Assembly (NCBI GenBank): GCA_902651635.1
Contig: CACRSC010000150.1
Location: 107,871-166,615 of the forward strand
Length of the DNA stretch: 58,745 nt
Source: Mastigamoeba balamuthi
Lineage: Eukaryota > Evosea > Mastigamoebida > Mastigamoebidae
Direction: 5' to 3'
The notes beneath the pieces were generated by a model that was given only the letters and a program-made list of their open reading frames with translations, was not told the DNA's origin and did no database searches. This document shows, one piece after another, positions 32,502 through 42,936 of this stretch (the first letter of the stretch is position 1; each line of letters begins with the position of its first letter). The translations under genes were made by a program, and so were the position numbers.

Positions 32502-34275
32502 CTAGTTCAGGCACTCGGTGTCGTAGTCCACGGCCAGACTGCGCACCAGCGACGTGAACTCCTCGATGGGACACATGGCACTGCTGCACCCGCGGGGCAC
32601 GCGCAGCTCTCCGTTGTACTGCACCCTCACGAAGTACCTCCCATCCCGCGACCGCCACTGCTCAAACACAACGCTCGACGCAAACGGTGGCCACTTCTCG
32701 CTCGATCCCAATGCGGCCATCAGCGCCACGACGGTGCTATCGTTTGCCGAGAACAGGCCGTAGCGGGGACCGCTGGCGCCACGAGTGGAAACGAACTCGG
32801 CGAGCTCCTGGAGGAAGAAGCCCATGCTGAGCCTCGGGATGCTTCCGGGGAGATGCGTCTGCTCCCAGTCGGCCTGCTCGAAGATCGCCTGCATGTCCTC
32901 GGGGGCGACGGAGGTATTGAGGCCATGGCACTTGCGCGTGTGCAGCACGTCGGCGAAGGAGCTGAATTGGTCAGTCCACAGGCCGGCAGTCCCGAGCTGC
33001 CTGTCGACCCTCGCCCTGACGTCCGCGAGCCCAGCGACACGCGACTTCCACTCCTGGCTCTGCTTGAGAGAGGTCCTCAGCTTCCCCAGAGCCGGGCACG
33101 CGTCTGCAGGACCCTCGCAGCCCGAGTCAGAACCACAAAGGAGGCGAGCTCATATGGTCCGTAGTGGAGTGTGGGGATCACCAGGGTTGGGCTGCAGAGT
33201 TTCGATGTCCTTGGGGGCAGTGTTGAGGTCCAACACAGAGCGGCGGTGGACGGTATGCGGAGGATAGAGGCCATTCATGTGCCCCATGGCAGTCTGCTTC
33301 ACCCTCCTGCGCAATGCACCACATGTTGAGCATGGAATTTACCCTGGGGCCAGCATTCCCTGTCTGGGGATTTTGTTTTATTGCGACAGAACTGAAGGAA
33401 CGGCGCTCAAATCGAAACCCGACGAAAAGAAAACCAAGTTAAGAGAAGAAATGATTCATCTTTTCGCCCAAGGGAGCCTGCCAGCGCAACAGTGGCAGCC
33501 CACTCGACAGGAGACTCACATTGATTTCGCACGCACAAGGACCAGGAAAAGCAATCTTAATTATGTCTTGACCCCGCAGGAAAACCCGCACACAACGGGT
33601 AAAAACCGCATCGCCTAACGCACCAGACCTCCGTGCTGCGGACGTAGACGAGCGAGGGGTCGAACTGGCGCGGGAGGAGGCCGTAGGTCTCGACGTAGAT
33701 CTGGCGCATGCGCTGGCCCACGGCCCTCGCCTGCATCGCCCCCTTGAGCGTCAGCTGCCCCGGCGTGCAGTTGCCCTGCCACAGCAGGCCCCCGAAGGAC
33801 CTCGGGCTGAGGTACGACTGCCGGAACGTGTGCCCCTCGGCTGCTCGGCGGCAGCGTGCCGGTCAGAACCGTCGAGAGACGATTGTTTGCGTCGGGAGAC
33901 GCGGTTGGCGGAGAGGGTGGATGGAAATGCCGCACTGGAGGAGAAGACAGAAACGAACTCGGGCAGGTCGCACTCCCACACGACGTTTTCATGGTGGCGG
34001 GGCAGTATAGTGATGGGTGTCCTGTCTCCGTGGCGCGTGACCACAGCCACCTGAGGGTCGCCGGACAGGACCGCAGGTTATCAGAAAAAACTGTGGGGAG
34101 AACACAACAAAGAGCAGGAAAAACAAACAATAGTCAGGGCGAGAGCTGCACAGACCTGGACAAGGGTGGCTTCGAAGGGCAGAGGGTGCCGCTCGGGCAG
34201 CCCTGCCTCGCAGTAATCGTACGCAGACACGCCTGCGGCGCACAGAAGGGCGAGAACGAGCCCAGAGGACAACAT
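32502..34275 (-). CDS. Histidine acid phosphatase, copy A (catalytic HD dyad changed to ND)
   Basis: Exons on the complement 32502..33103, 33182..33306, 33624..33840, 33936..34050, 34156..34275; 392 residues. It is a secreted or lysosomal-type histidine phosphatase with a signal peptide (LVLALLCAAG) at residues 1-18. The phosphohistidine motif TRHGDRTP is intact near residue 47. The second catalytic motif, normally HD, reads FSANDSTVV in this copy (AAC instead of CAC), removing the proton-donor histidine near residue 315. The rest of the frame is complete with no stop or frameshift. Exon lengths 115, 217, 125 and 602 are identical to copies B and C. The third intron is enlarged (317 nt) and AT-rich. 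A cleanly maintained frame with a lost catalytic residue suggests a non-catalytic or altered role; a sequence error is the alternative. Confidence 0.9.
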
Positions 34276-34594
34276 ACTGAGCAAGGGGACAACAAAACAA
34301 AGTGAACGAATCCCTGTGCCTTTCGTGCACACCCGACAACGGACATACCCTGAAGATACACATATCTCATGACACGCACCCGGCTCTCTCCTCGCACCAA
34401 ACGCTTGTCCGTCGTTGCCAACAGCCTGACTACCCTGAGCTAGCGGTGGCCTTCAAGACCGATTATTCAATGTACTGGCTCCACACCGCCGGCCAGGGGT
34501 GGGACGGGGTTTCTAGCATATCTTATTGTCGCTTTATCTCTGTCCTCAGGCACCGAGGCCCTCTGCCACGCTTGCGTGAGTGGAGGGTCCAACT
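34276..34594. other. Spacer between phosphatase copies A and B
   Basis: About 319 bases. AGATACACATATCTC near 34350 is an imperfect palindrome 80 bases upstream of the copy A start. The remainder is lower in GC and shows no gene. Confidence 0.5.
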
Positions 34595-36290
34595 CTAGTT
34601 CAGGCACTCGGTGTCGTAGTCCACGGCCTGACTGCGCACCAGCGACGTGAACTCCTCGATGGGACACATGGCACTGCTGCACCCGCGGGGCACGCGCAGC
34701 TCTCCGTTGTACTGCACCCTCACAAAGTACCTCCCCTCCCGCGACCGCCACTGCTCAAACACAACGCTCGACGCAAACGGTGGCCACTTCTCGCTCGATC
34801 CCAATGCGGCCATCAACGCCACGACGCTGCTGTCGTGCGCAGAGAACAGGCCGTAGCGGGGACCGCGGGCGCCACGAGTGGAGAGGAACTCGGCGAGCTC
34901 CTGGAGGAAGAAGCCCATGCTGAGCCTCGGGATGCTTCCGGGGAGGTGCGTCTGCTCCCAGTCGGCCTGCTCGAAGATCGCCTGCATGTCCTCGGGGGCG
35001 ACGGAGGTGTTGAGGCCGTGGCACTTTCGCGTGTGCAGCACATCAGCGAACAGGCTGAACTGGTCAATCCACAGGCCAGCAGTCCCGAGCTGCTTGTCGA
35101 CCCTCGCTCTCACGTTCGCGAGCCCAGCGACGCGCGACTTCCACTCCTGGCTCTCCCGCAATTGGTTGTTCAGCCTCCCCAGAGCCGGGCACGCGTCTGG
35201 CAGGGGAGAGGGATACCAACAGTTCAGCTGCCAATCAATGCAGTGCAGGAATTGCCCGACATTTCAGGCATTGTACGCACCAGAGTTGGGGAACAGGGTC
35301 TCGATGTTCGTTGGGGCCGTGTTCAGGCGCAGCACAGAGCGGCGGTGGACAGTATGTGGAGGATAGAGTCCGCTCATGTGCCCCATGGCCGTCTGCCTCG
35401 TCCTCCTGTGCGCGGAGTGCACCGTCAGGGTTCCTCCTCTCAACTCGTTAAAGGGCAAGACACTCGCTGAAGACACAGCAACAACACTCCAATCGCATCG
35501 CCCCCTCGGTCTCACCCCAGCAATCCCTCCATCAGCTTCGTTTTCCTAAATCGGCTGTCCCCACTGTGGTGGAAATGAAATGATCTGTAGAGGCGCAATA
35601 CCCCCTTTGTGCTGTGGTGCGAACCCCGAGCAGGCCACCCAGGAGCGCACCAGATGTCTGTGCTGCGGACGTAGACGAGCGAGGGGTCGAACTGGCGCGG
35701 GAGGAGGCCGTAGGTCTCGACGTAGATCTGGCGCATGCGCTGGCCCACGGCCCTCGCCTGCATCGCCCCCTTGAGCGTCAGCTGCCCCGGCGTGCAGTTG
35801 CCCTGCCACAGCAGGCCCCCGAACGACCGCGGGCTGATGTACGACTGCCGAAACGTGTGCCTCTCACCTGCGGAGCGGCAGCGGCCCGTGAGATAACCGT
35901 CGAGAGACGCTTGTTTGCGTCAGGAGACGAGGCGGAGTACCCACCGGAGGAGAAGACCGAAACGAACTCGGGCAGGTCGCACTCCCACACGACGTTCTCG
36001 TGGTGGCGGGGCAGCACGCTGATGGGGACCCTGTCGCCGTGGCGCGTGACCACAGCCACCTGGGGGATCGCCAGACAGGACCGCCAGTCAGAAGAAAAAC
36101 TGAGTGGGGACAGCACCGACAGTAAAGAAGGAAAACGAACAGAAAAAAGGGAGAGAGCTGCACAGACCTGGACAAGGGTGGCTTCGAAGGGCAGAGTGTG
36201 CCGCTCGGGCAGCCCCGCCCTGCAGTAGTCGTACGCAGACGCGCATGCGGCGCACAGAAGGGCGAGAACGAGCCCAGAGGACCTCAACAT
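34595..36290 (-). CDS. Histidine acid phosphatase, copy B
   Basis: Exons on the complement 34595..35196, 35281..35405, 35651..35867, 35945..36059, 36168..36290; 393 residues. It has a signal peptide (LVLALLCAACASA), TRHGDRVP, GLLWQGNCTPGQ and an intact HD motif in FSAHDSSVV. The family removes phosphate from monoesters through a phosphohistidine intermediate at acidic pH, in lysosomes or outside the cell. Exon structure and phases are the same as in copies A and C. The last exon and the third exon are nearly identical to those of the other copies, while introns differ completely, pointing to recent duplication or exon-level gene conversion. Confidence 0.93.
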
Positions 36291-37106
36291 ACTGTTAAAC
36301 AAAGTGACAGGCTTGGTGTATAGGAGAAAATGAAGAGACAATGGAATTTTGCCTGAGGGGCACTGGGGGTCATTCAGATAGAGATGGTGGCGTCACTGCC
36401 ACGCAATCGTCTGCATATCGGGTGAGTATCTGGGAGAGGATATCGGGAGAATACCTACACCCATGGTACTCCCCTGTGTTCGCGTCGCGCAGGGTTAATA
36501 GGTGGGGTGGCGCTTGCAGGCTGACGATCTTCGGCGCCGGGAAGGCCAGCAGAGCCCTTGGTCGTGCATTTGGTTGTGGACAGCCGGGGCGACTATCCTA
36601 CTCGCAGGCACAAATTCGAGTCGCAAGGCCGCTGCCACTGAGGTAAGAGCACACCCCTCGGTGAGCTCTGGGACCCATTGGCGGCATTCAGTGGTGGGCA
36701 GAGACAAGTTGATGGACGAAGAGGAGGACGACGTGCTCTTGCAGCTTGTGCAGGATTGCTGTGGTTGACTAGGAGGGGCCTCCCCGCCTCTCTCTGTTCT
36801 TCTGGCAAGGTGAGGGCGTTCCCACCTCCCAAAAAGACAAGCACCGAAGATACACACAACACATACCACACACGGCAGTGCCCCCGACTCTTCACCAATG
36901 AGAGCAACGCTTTGCATCTGCTCGCTGAGCCCAGTGCGCCCTTGGGTGACCTGCCAAACATAATGTCGCTGTAGAGGGCAAGCACACACTGTTCGCTGCA
37001 ATACCTCTCCGCATCGATTCAACGACCCGGAAGGATCGTATTGCTGTTTTGCACGTCACTGCTGCCCTTGGGAAGCATCAACTTGCTGGACGGGTGGGGT
37101 TCCTCT
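36291..37106. other. Spacer between phosphatase copies B and C with a foreign-looking insert
   Basis: About 816 bases. 36340-36470 has several GATAT/ATATC elements. 36480-36780 shows short plus-strand open stretches, one ending in DEEEDDVLLQLVQDCC before a stop, with splice-like GTAAGA and CTTGCAG nearby; they match nothing I know. 36780-37080 is AT-richer and empty. Confidence 0.45.
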
Positions 37107-38859
37107 CTAGTTCAGGCACTCGGTGTCGTAGTCCACGGCCAGGCTGCGCACCAGAGACGTGAACTCCTCGATGGGACACATGGCACTGCTGCACCCGCGA
37201 GGCACGCGCAGCTCTCCGTTGTACTGCACCCTCACGAAGTACCTCCCCTCCCGTGACCGCCACTGCTCAAACACAACGCTCGACGCGAACGGCGGCCAGT
37301 TCTCGCTCGACCCCAGGGCGGCCATCAGCGCCACGACGCTGCTGTCGTGCGCAGAGAACAGGCCGTAGCGGGGTCCGCTGGTGCCGCGGGTGGAGAGGAA
37401 CTCGGCGAGCTCCTGGAGGAAGAAGCCCATGCTGAGCCTCGGGATGCGGTCGGGCAGGTATGTCTGCTCCCAGTCGGCCTGCTCGAATATCGCCTGCATG
37501 TCCTTGTCGGCCACGGGGGTGTCGAGGCCGTGGCACTTGCGCCCGTGCAGCACGTCGGCGTGCGCGCTGAACTGGTCAGTCCACATGCCGGCAGTCCCGA
37601 GCTGCTTGTCGATCCTCGTCCTCACGTCCGCGAGCCCCGCGACGCGCGACTTCCACTCCTGGCTCTCCCGCACTTTGCTGTTCAGCCTCCCCAGCATCGG
37701 GCACGCGTCTGGCGGGGTGCAGGAGGTCGCCAACAGCTCAGCTGTAACACAGGGGAGTACGGGCAATGGCCGGCATTGCGGGAGTCCGCACCAGAGTTGG
37801 GGAACAGGGTCTCGATGTTCGTCGGGGCCGTGTTCAGGCGCAGCACAGTGCCGCGTCGCACAGTCTCAGGAGGGTACAGCCCATTCATGTGCCCCATCGC
37901 AGTCTGCTTCGTCCTCCTGCGCAGGTAGCAGACAGTCAGAGCGTCTCAGTCCGACAGACCTGATGGCGTCGGGATGATCGCGAATGACCGAGCATCGGCA
38001 CCCCAGCCTCCCAGCATCACCCTCCCCCAACCCCAGCGCATCCATCCCTCGCCCGAATGATGTGTTGCTGGCCAGACGACCATCCCGTGGCGGAAGCGAT
38101 CGACATGGGGCGCAGATCCCACTCCTTAGGTGCTCCAGTGCGATGTGGTGCTCGCGTTGAAAGCGAAGATCGAGCAGCAGCACCACAGTAGCCAGCGCAC
38201 CAGATGTCTGTGCTGCGGACGTAGACGAGCGAGGGGTCGAACTGGCGCGGGAGGAGGCCGTAGGTCTCGACGTAGATCTGGCGCATGCGCTGGCCCACGG
38301 CCCTCGCCTGCATCGCCCCCTTGAGCGTCAGCTGCCCCGGCGTGCAGTTGCCCTGCCACAGGAGGCCCCCGAACGACTGCGGGCTGATGTACGACTGCTG
38401 GAACGTGTGCCCCTCGGCTGCGCCAGCGGCGGGCGGGTGTCAGAACCGTCGAGAGACGCTTGTTTGCGTCGGGAGAAGCGGTGCGAGTCCCCCACCGGAG
38501 GAGAAGACCGAAACGAACTCGGGCAGGTCGCACTCCCACACGACGTTCTCGTGGTTGCGGGGAAGCACGCTGATGGGGGTCCTGTCGCCGTGGCGCGTGA
38601 CCACGGCCACCTGTGGGGGGCAGCGACGGGTCCGCAGTCGGTTATTTGCGGACAGGGAGAGTTGCGGTGACCCCGAACGGAGAAAAAAGGGGCAAAGCGC
38701 AGAGTCCGGTGTGCGGCCTGGAGAGGGGCGGACCTGGACAAGGGAGGCGTCGAAGGGGAGCGGGTGCTGCTCGGGGAGCCCCGCCTCGCAGTAGTCGTAC
38801 GCAGACGCGCAGGCTGCGACGCACAGCGCCACGAGAACGAGACGGGAGCGCCACACCAT
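37107..38859 (-). CDS. Histidine acid phosphatase, copy C
   Basis: Exons on the complement 37107..37708, 37792..37916, 38201..38417, 38496..38610, 38734..38859; 394 residues. It has a signal peptide (LVLVALCVAACASA), TRHGDRTP and FSAHDSSVV, all consistent with an active histidine acid phosphatase. It is the best template for the three-gene cluster; each exon join was derived here and transferred to A and B with identical lengths except the first exon. The head-to-tail order (C, B, A along the minus strand) is a simple tandem array. Confidence 0.93.
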
Positions 38860-39071
38860 CGCCACAGGGGAACAAAGATTTGTGAATCTAGCCCTGAGCT
38901 TGTCTGAGGAACTGAATTCTCGCCGGACCGCTGCTCGCCTCTGTGTCTTCACAATGCATGTGACTGCTGGGCGAGCTAGCGCAGGCAGTCAGGCAAACGA
39001 AAACTGGGACCAGCCCAGTTTGAGAAGATACGCGTATCTTCCTCGCTCAGTCATCATTCGTTTGCACCCTC
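38860..39071. promoter_or_regulatory. Divergent promoter with AGATACGCGTATCT palindrome
   Basis: This region lies between phosphatase copy C and the hydrolase gene. The 14-bp perfect palindrome AGATACGCGTATCT (about 39026-39040) sits 30-45 bases upstream of the hydrolase ATG. The same 14-mer occurs near 18773 inside an intron. Confidence 0.5.
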
Positions 39072-40015
39072 ATGTCGGTCGTCTCGTCCGTTCACACGCC
39101 CCTCGAGGGCGGGTGGTCGATGCACTCGCTGCACGGCGGCTCCCTCGGGCGCCCCGCGCGCCGCGTCGTGCTCGTGCACGGCGCCGACCGCCACTTCCAG
39201 AACGCCGCGCACTGGACGGCCCACTTCGACTGGCTCGCCCAGCGCTCGCTCTTCTGGGCCGTCGACCTCCCGGGCCACGGCTCCTCCGTCCCCGGCCCCG
39301 ACGCCGACGCCGCCCCCTCCGAGCCCCAGCGCGTCGCCGCCCTGTGCCGCCTCCTGGAGGGCGACGGTGAGCGTTGGGAGTGGGAGCGGAGAGAGCGACA
39401 CAGCGGGCTGACAGGGGGGCTGGGCGGCTGCAGCGAACGGGTGCGTGCTCGTGGGGAGGAGCCTCGGAGGGAGGATAGCGGCGGAGGCGGCGCAGAGGTG
39501 CCCCAAGGCGGTCCGTGCGTTCGTGTTCGTGGCGCCTGCGATAACGAACCCGCGGTGCGCAACTCTTCTACTTCTGTATGCAAGCCGACCTAGCTCAGTC
39601 GGTAGAGCGCACGGCTCTTAACCGTGTGGTCGAGGGTTCGACCCCCTCGGTCGGCGTTTTTTTTTGGGGGGGGCTTGTACGTCCGCCTGACCTCGGTGTT
39701 GACACATTGTGGGGCAGGGAGCTGAGTGAGGAGGTACTGCAGAAGCCCGCGCTGTTCTTCTGGGCTGAGGACGACCCCGTGGTCCCGTTCTCGCGGTCGC
39801 AGGAGATTGTCTCGTGCTTCCATGTTCGTCTGCCCATTGCCTTTACCTTCTCTGATTCACCCGGCAATGCGCAGAACGCGAGGCTTGTGTCTCTGGGGAA
39901 GGTGCTCAACAGCTCGAATGCACACGAGGCGTGGCGTGCGCATTGCCCCGAGAACGAGAGGAGGGAGCTCTTTCATCAGGAGATTGATGCGTTCCTCAAG
40001 ACTCTTCACGACTGA
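39072..40015 (+). CDS. Alpha/beta-hydrolase fold protein
   Basis: Exons 39072..39366, 39434..39554, 39718..40015; 237 residues. The strand before the oxyanion region reads RRVVLVHGAD, followed by FWAVDLPGHGSS. The nucleophile elbow GRSLGG (G-x-S-x-G) appears only after splicing the second exon. The third exon begins KPALFFWAEDDPVVPFS, the usual strand-6 acidic-residue motif, and a His for the triad is likely near the C terminus (HCPENE or LFHQE). It is small for a serine hydrolase but complete. The substrate cannot be inferred. The second intron contains a whole tRNA gene. Confidence 0.9.
39584..39656 (+). tRNA. tRNA-Lys (anticodon CUU)
   Basis: The full cloverleaf is visible: acceptor stem GCCGACC pairs with GGTCGGC; the D arm contains AGCTCAGTCGGTAGAGC; the anticodon stem CACGG/CCGTG encloses CTCTTAA with anticodon CTT; the T arm is GAGGG-TTCGACC-CCCTC, with discriminator G. 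Both internal promoter boxes are intact (A box TAGCTCAGTCGG, B box GGTTCGACC). A run of nine T follows directly as a pol III terminator. No intron. It lies in the second intron of the hydrolase gene, in the same direction. Confidence 0.97.
39657..39665 (+). terminator. Pol III T-tract
   Basis: Nine consecutive T immediately after the tRNA discriminator base. Within the host intron this tract would also lie upstream of the acceptor at 39716-39717. Confidence 0.8.
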
Positions 40016-40399
40016 CCAGCTCAGCTTTAAGCCTCGAAATATCAAAGTCTAACAATGCTCACAGTCCTGTTCCAGTGCCAGAATGGGAAGAGCATACCGC
40101 CTCTCCACTCTTCATCTCGATATTCACCGCATTGTGGCAGGACGACAATGAGGACAGCAACAACGTATGCAACGGTGCAAGCCGTATGTGAACAGACCCG
40201 GGAGGAATACCTTGCGTGTGTCGAATTGCTCCTTGCCGCTAAGGGTCTGCAAGGTGAATCGAGCGTGTCAACGTGGCACTTGAGGCTGCTGAGCCCGAGG
40301 GTGACCCCCACCCGGTAGTGCTGGCGAGCCCTCGTTGGCCCAACAAAAGATGTTCCAGTCTTCTTTGTTGGATGCGGGACTCGGTGGCAACGCTGCGCG
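40016..40399. other. Convergent spacer, lower GC
   Basis: About 384 bases between two convergent genes. There is a plus-strand ORF of 87 codons (40055-40318) and an overlapping minus-strand one, both without family resemblance or good context. Treated as noncoding. Confidence 0.4.
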
Positions 40400-41996
40400 C
40401 TAGGCTGTGTTGACCGTATTAGTTCTTGGTACAGAGCGGCAGAGCGAGTCGTCCGAGAGCGCCGGCGAGATGCCTGGCGTCACGCCCGGCGGCGGCACCG
40501 CAATGCGCGACTGCGCGACGTCGATCGCCAGCATCGCAGCCCCGCCGCTGCTCTCTCGCGCGGCCTTGGCCCTCGCGCTCGCCCTGGCGCCCTCGAGCCG
40601 CTTGCCGTAGACGTTGGTGGCGACGCCCGCGAAGATGGTGAGGCCGCCCCAGAGGTAGACGAGCGAGAAGGGCTTGGAGAAGAGCAGGAAGCTGAGCACG
40701 ATGCTGAGGCCCTTGCGGCAGCTCGTCGTGATGACGGTGGTCAGCGCGCTCGTGTGGCGGATCAGCGAGAGGATCAGCACGATGCCCGCGTACGCCAGGA
40801 ACCCCGAGCCCACGATCTGCGCGAAGACGGCCGGGTGCTCCCAGCAGAACAGCGAGCCCGCCACGAGCTCGCCGTTGGCCAGCAGCCAGGGGACCAGCAG
40901 CGCGCAGCCGATGCCGTACGAGTAGACGACAATCTCGTTCTCGCCGAGCCCCCAGGCCCGCATGCCCTTCTCCTGGTAGTTGTCCTGCGCGGCGTTCATG
41001 GCGAGGGCCAGCAGGATCAGCACGACGCCCGGCGCGTTGAACGCGGGCAGCACGAGCAGGTCGCCCAGGGTGAACACCGCCAGGCCCAGCACGATCAGCA
41101 CGACGCCCCCGGCCTCGACGAGCCCGTAGCGCTTCCCCTGGATGAACATGCCCGCCAGCATCGTCGCCAGCGCCCGCCCGGACTTGAACATGAGCTGCAC
41201 AGGGGGTCCGGAAACGTCAGCAGGCGTCGGGAGAAGCGGCCAGACGGGCAGGGCGCGCGGACCCATGTGGGGAAGTTGAGCAGGACGAGGGCGTAGTTCG
41301 AGAGGAGGAGCCCGAACACCGAGAAGAAGCCCAGCAGGATGTAGTACTTCATCGGGCCTCTGCAAGACGCGGACAACGACACGTCAGAACGCCGGAGTTG
41401 GGGAATTGTGGGGAAAAAACAAAAATGGGTAGCGGGCAAGGCATAGAAGTGGAAACAGGGATTTCAGCCGATACAGTAGATACCAGCTCGGGGATTCCAA
41501 AATCTGGAGAAGGGGGCACGGGACACAGTGGGCGTACTGTCGTTGCTGGCCGGACGGGCGCTCTGCAAGCCCGAACGCCCAGAACACCGCAAAGTGCACC
41601 AGCGTCACGAACCCGCCGTGCTCGCACTTGTGCTTCTTGAATATCAGTTCCTGTTATCGGCGCAGATATCCCCCCAGCGGTGTTGTTAGCGCGAAGATAC
41701 AACAAAATTAGTATTTTTTGAATTTTGTGAATCTGCGCAAACAGAATCTCTGGCCCAGTCACCTGCAGCACAAAGAACAGCAGGTAGACGACCATGACCA
41801 GCGCGATCAGCACGCGCACGCGGGTCGTGTGGGTCGTGCTCTCGGCGTCCATCAGGCGCACGCCGAGAACCGTGACGGAACCGACGGGCGCCGCGCGCTC
41901 GCGGTCCGGCGCCGGAGACGCCGCGGGGGTCGCGAACTGGGCGTCGCTGACGCGCTGGCGCGGCTGCTCGACGTCGGCGGGGGATCTGTCCCACAT
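40400..41996 (-). CDS. Nucleotide-sugar/PAPS transporter, SLC35B type
   Basis: Exons on the complement 40400..41194, 41263..41359, 41556..41650, 41763..41996; 406 residues. About ten TM segments. Family marks include KYYILLGFFSVFGLLLSNYA, then LMFKSGRALATMLAG (the FKS motif), AQDNYQEKGMRAWG (the N-x-QE motif) and the C-terminal TSCRKGLSIVLSFLLFSKPF (the RK-x-L-x-I-x-x-SF-x-FSK block). These motifs define the SLC35B/UAA family that carries PAPS or UDP-sugars into the Golgi or ER; which substrate is not decidable here. The N-terminal 60 residues are a cytosolic Arg/Pro-rich leader before the first TM. Intron 1 holds several AT-rich elements including GATATC and AAGATAC. Confidence 0.93.
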
Positions 41997-42936
41997 GCTA
42001 CGTGGACCGCACAAGTGTAGCAAAGATATTCTTCTGTTCTGATTGCAATCAGATATCTGGACAAGCGGGATATATCCCACAGGTGACATCATCGAGATGA
42101 ACGGGCGCGATCGCCCCTTCATTGGTCGGCCCGTTGTATAGCCATCTTCTTTGTCCCGCGTCTGTGGAGCGCGTCGCAGCGTTCGGGTTTCTGTGCACTA
42201 AACATGACTACGATGCACTCGGTTCTGGTTCGATTTTCAGAAAAAACTGAGGCGGAACTATGAATAGCTGCTGGATTCAGACGAAGCTCTCTTACATATA
42301 GAATGTTCTGAGCATTTGAGAATGAAAAGCGATAGGCATCATTTTGATCAATAATGAAAACGCTCGCAGAGCGCCCAGCCCAAGCCAAAACCGGCACTAG
42401 ACTCGGCAGTGCCGACTGGGCTGAGCACCCCTCTCGTGGACCGTATTGCTGGAAGCCACCCCCATTTCGGCCGATCAGGGCCTGGATGAGGTGGGGGTTC
42501 AGCTGCGTACATTGACGTGCAAAAACCCCGTCGTCGACGTGGTGGATGGGGGTGGGGGGTGGGATTTGTCCACCTTCTGTTTCTGCCCGAGCCTTTCTGC
42601 GAGATTCAGGAAAGACGCCCGGAAGACGGCGCGAAGAGACCTGCGGTCGCCGCGTCCCAACCGCCGGCCTCGATGCATGCCTCGCGGGGGGCGCAGTGCA
42701 TGCACATCGCTGCATCTGCACATCATTATTCTCTGTATTTCTGTATTATTGAGTGCTTGGCCCGATACGGTGCTCTCGACACGCTCTTTCTCTGTTTCGG
42801 GGCACGGTGCTTTCGTCTTGGATTGATGACATCCACAGGATATCTCTCTCGCACAGCCTTGCGGCAGATCACTAAGCACTTCGTTGCTTGCGGCCGTGCG
42901 TCACACAGTCCCTGCAAAAGGTGAGCGGCTGGCCGG
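41997..42936. other. Intergenic with lower-GC island and palindromes
   Basis: About 940 bases. The 14-bp palindrome CTGATTGCAATCAG (42039-42052) is flanked by AGATAT motifs within 50 bp of the transporter start. 42119-42530 holds a minus-strand open stretch (separate entry). A GGATATCTCTC element lies near 42838, ahead of the Kelch gene, followed by CAAAAGGTGAGC (a good 5'-UTR donor) and TTCTCCAG at 42988, which may be a 5'-UTR intron. Confidence 0.5.
42119..42530 (-). CDS. Low-confidence open reading frame in an AT-richer island
   Basis: The minus-strand frame ending at 42119 is open for 200 codons. Its last 130 codons use far fewer C/G-ending codons than neighbours and are protein-like (for example VFIIDQNDAYRFSFSNAQNI). 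No credible start, promoter or splice is seen, and I do not recognise the product. It may be a fragment of a mobile or laterally acquired gene, or chance. Confidence 0.25.

Noticed and set aside
40055-40318. An 87-codon ORF between the hydrolase and transporter genes
   Set aside because: It overlaps an equally long opposite-strand ORF, and has no family resemblance or regulatory context.
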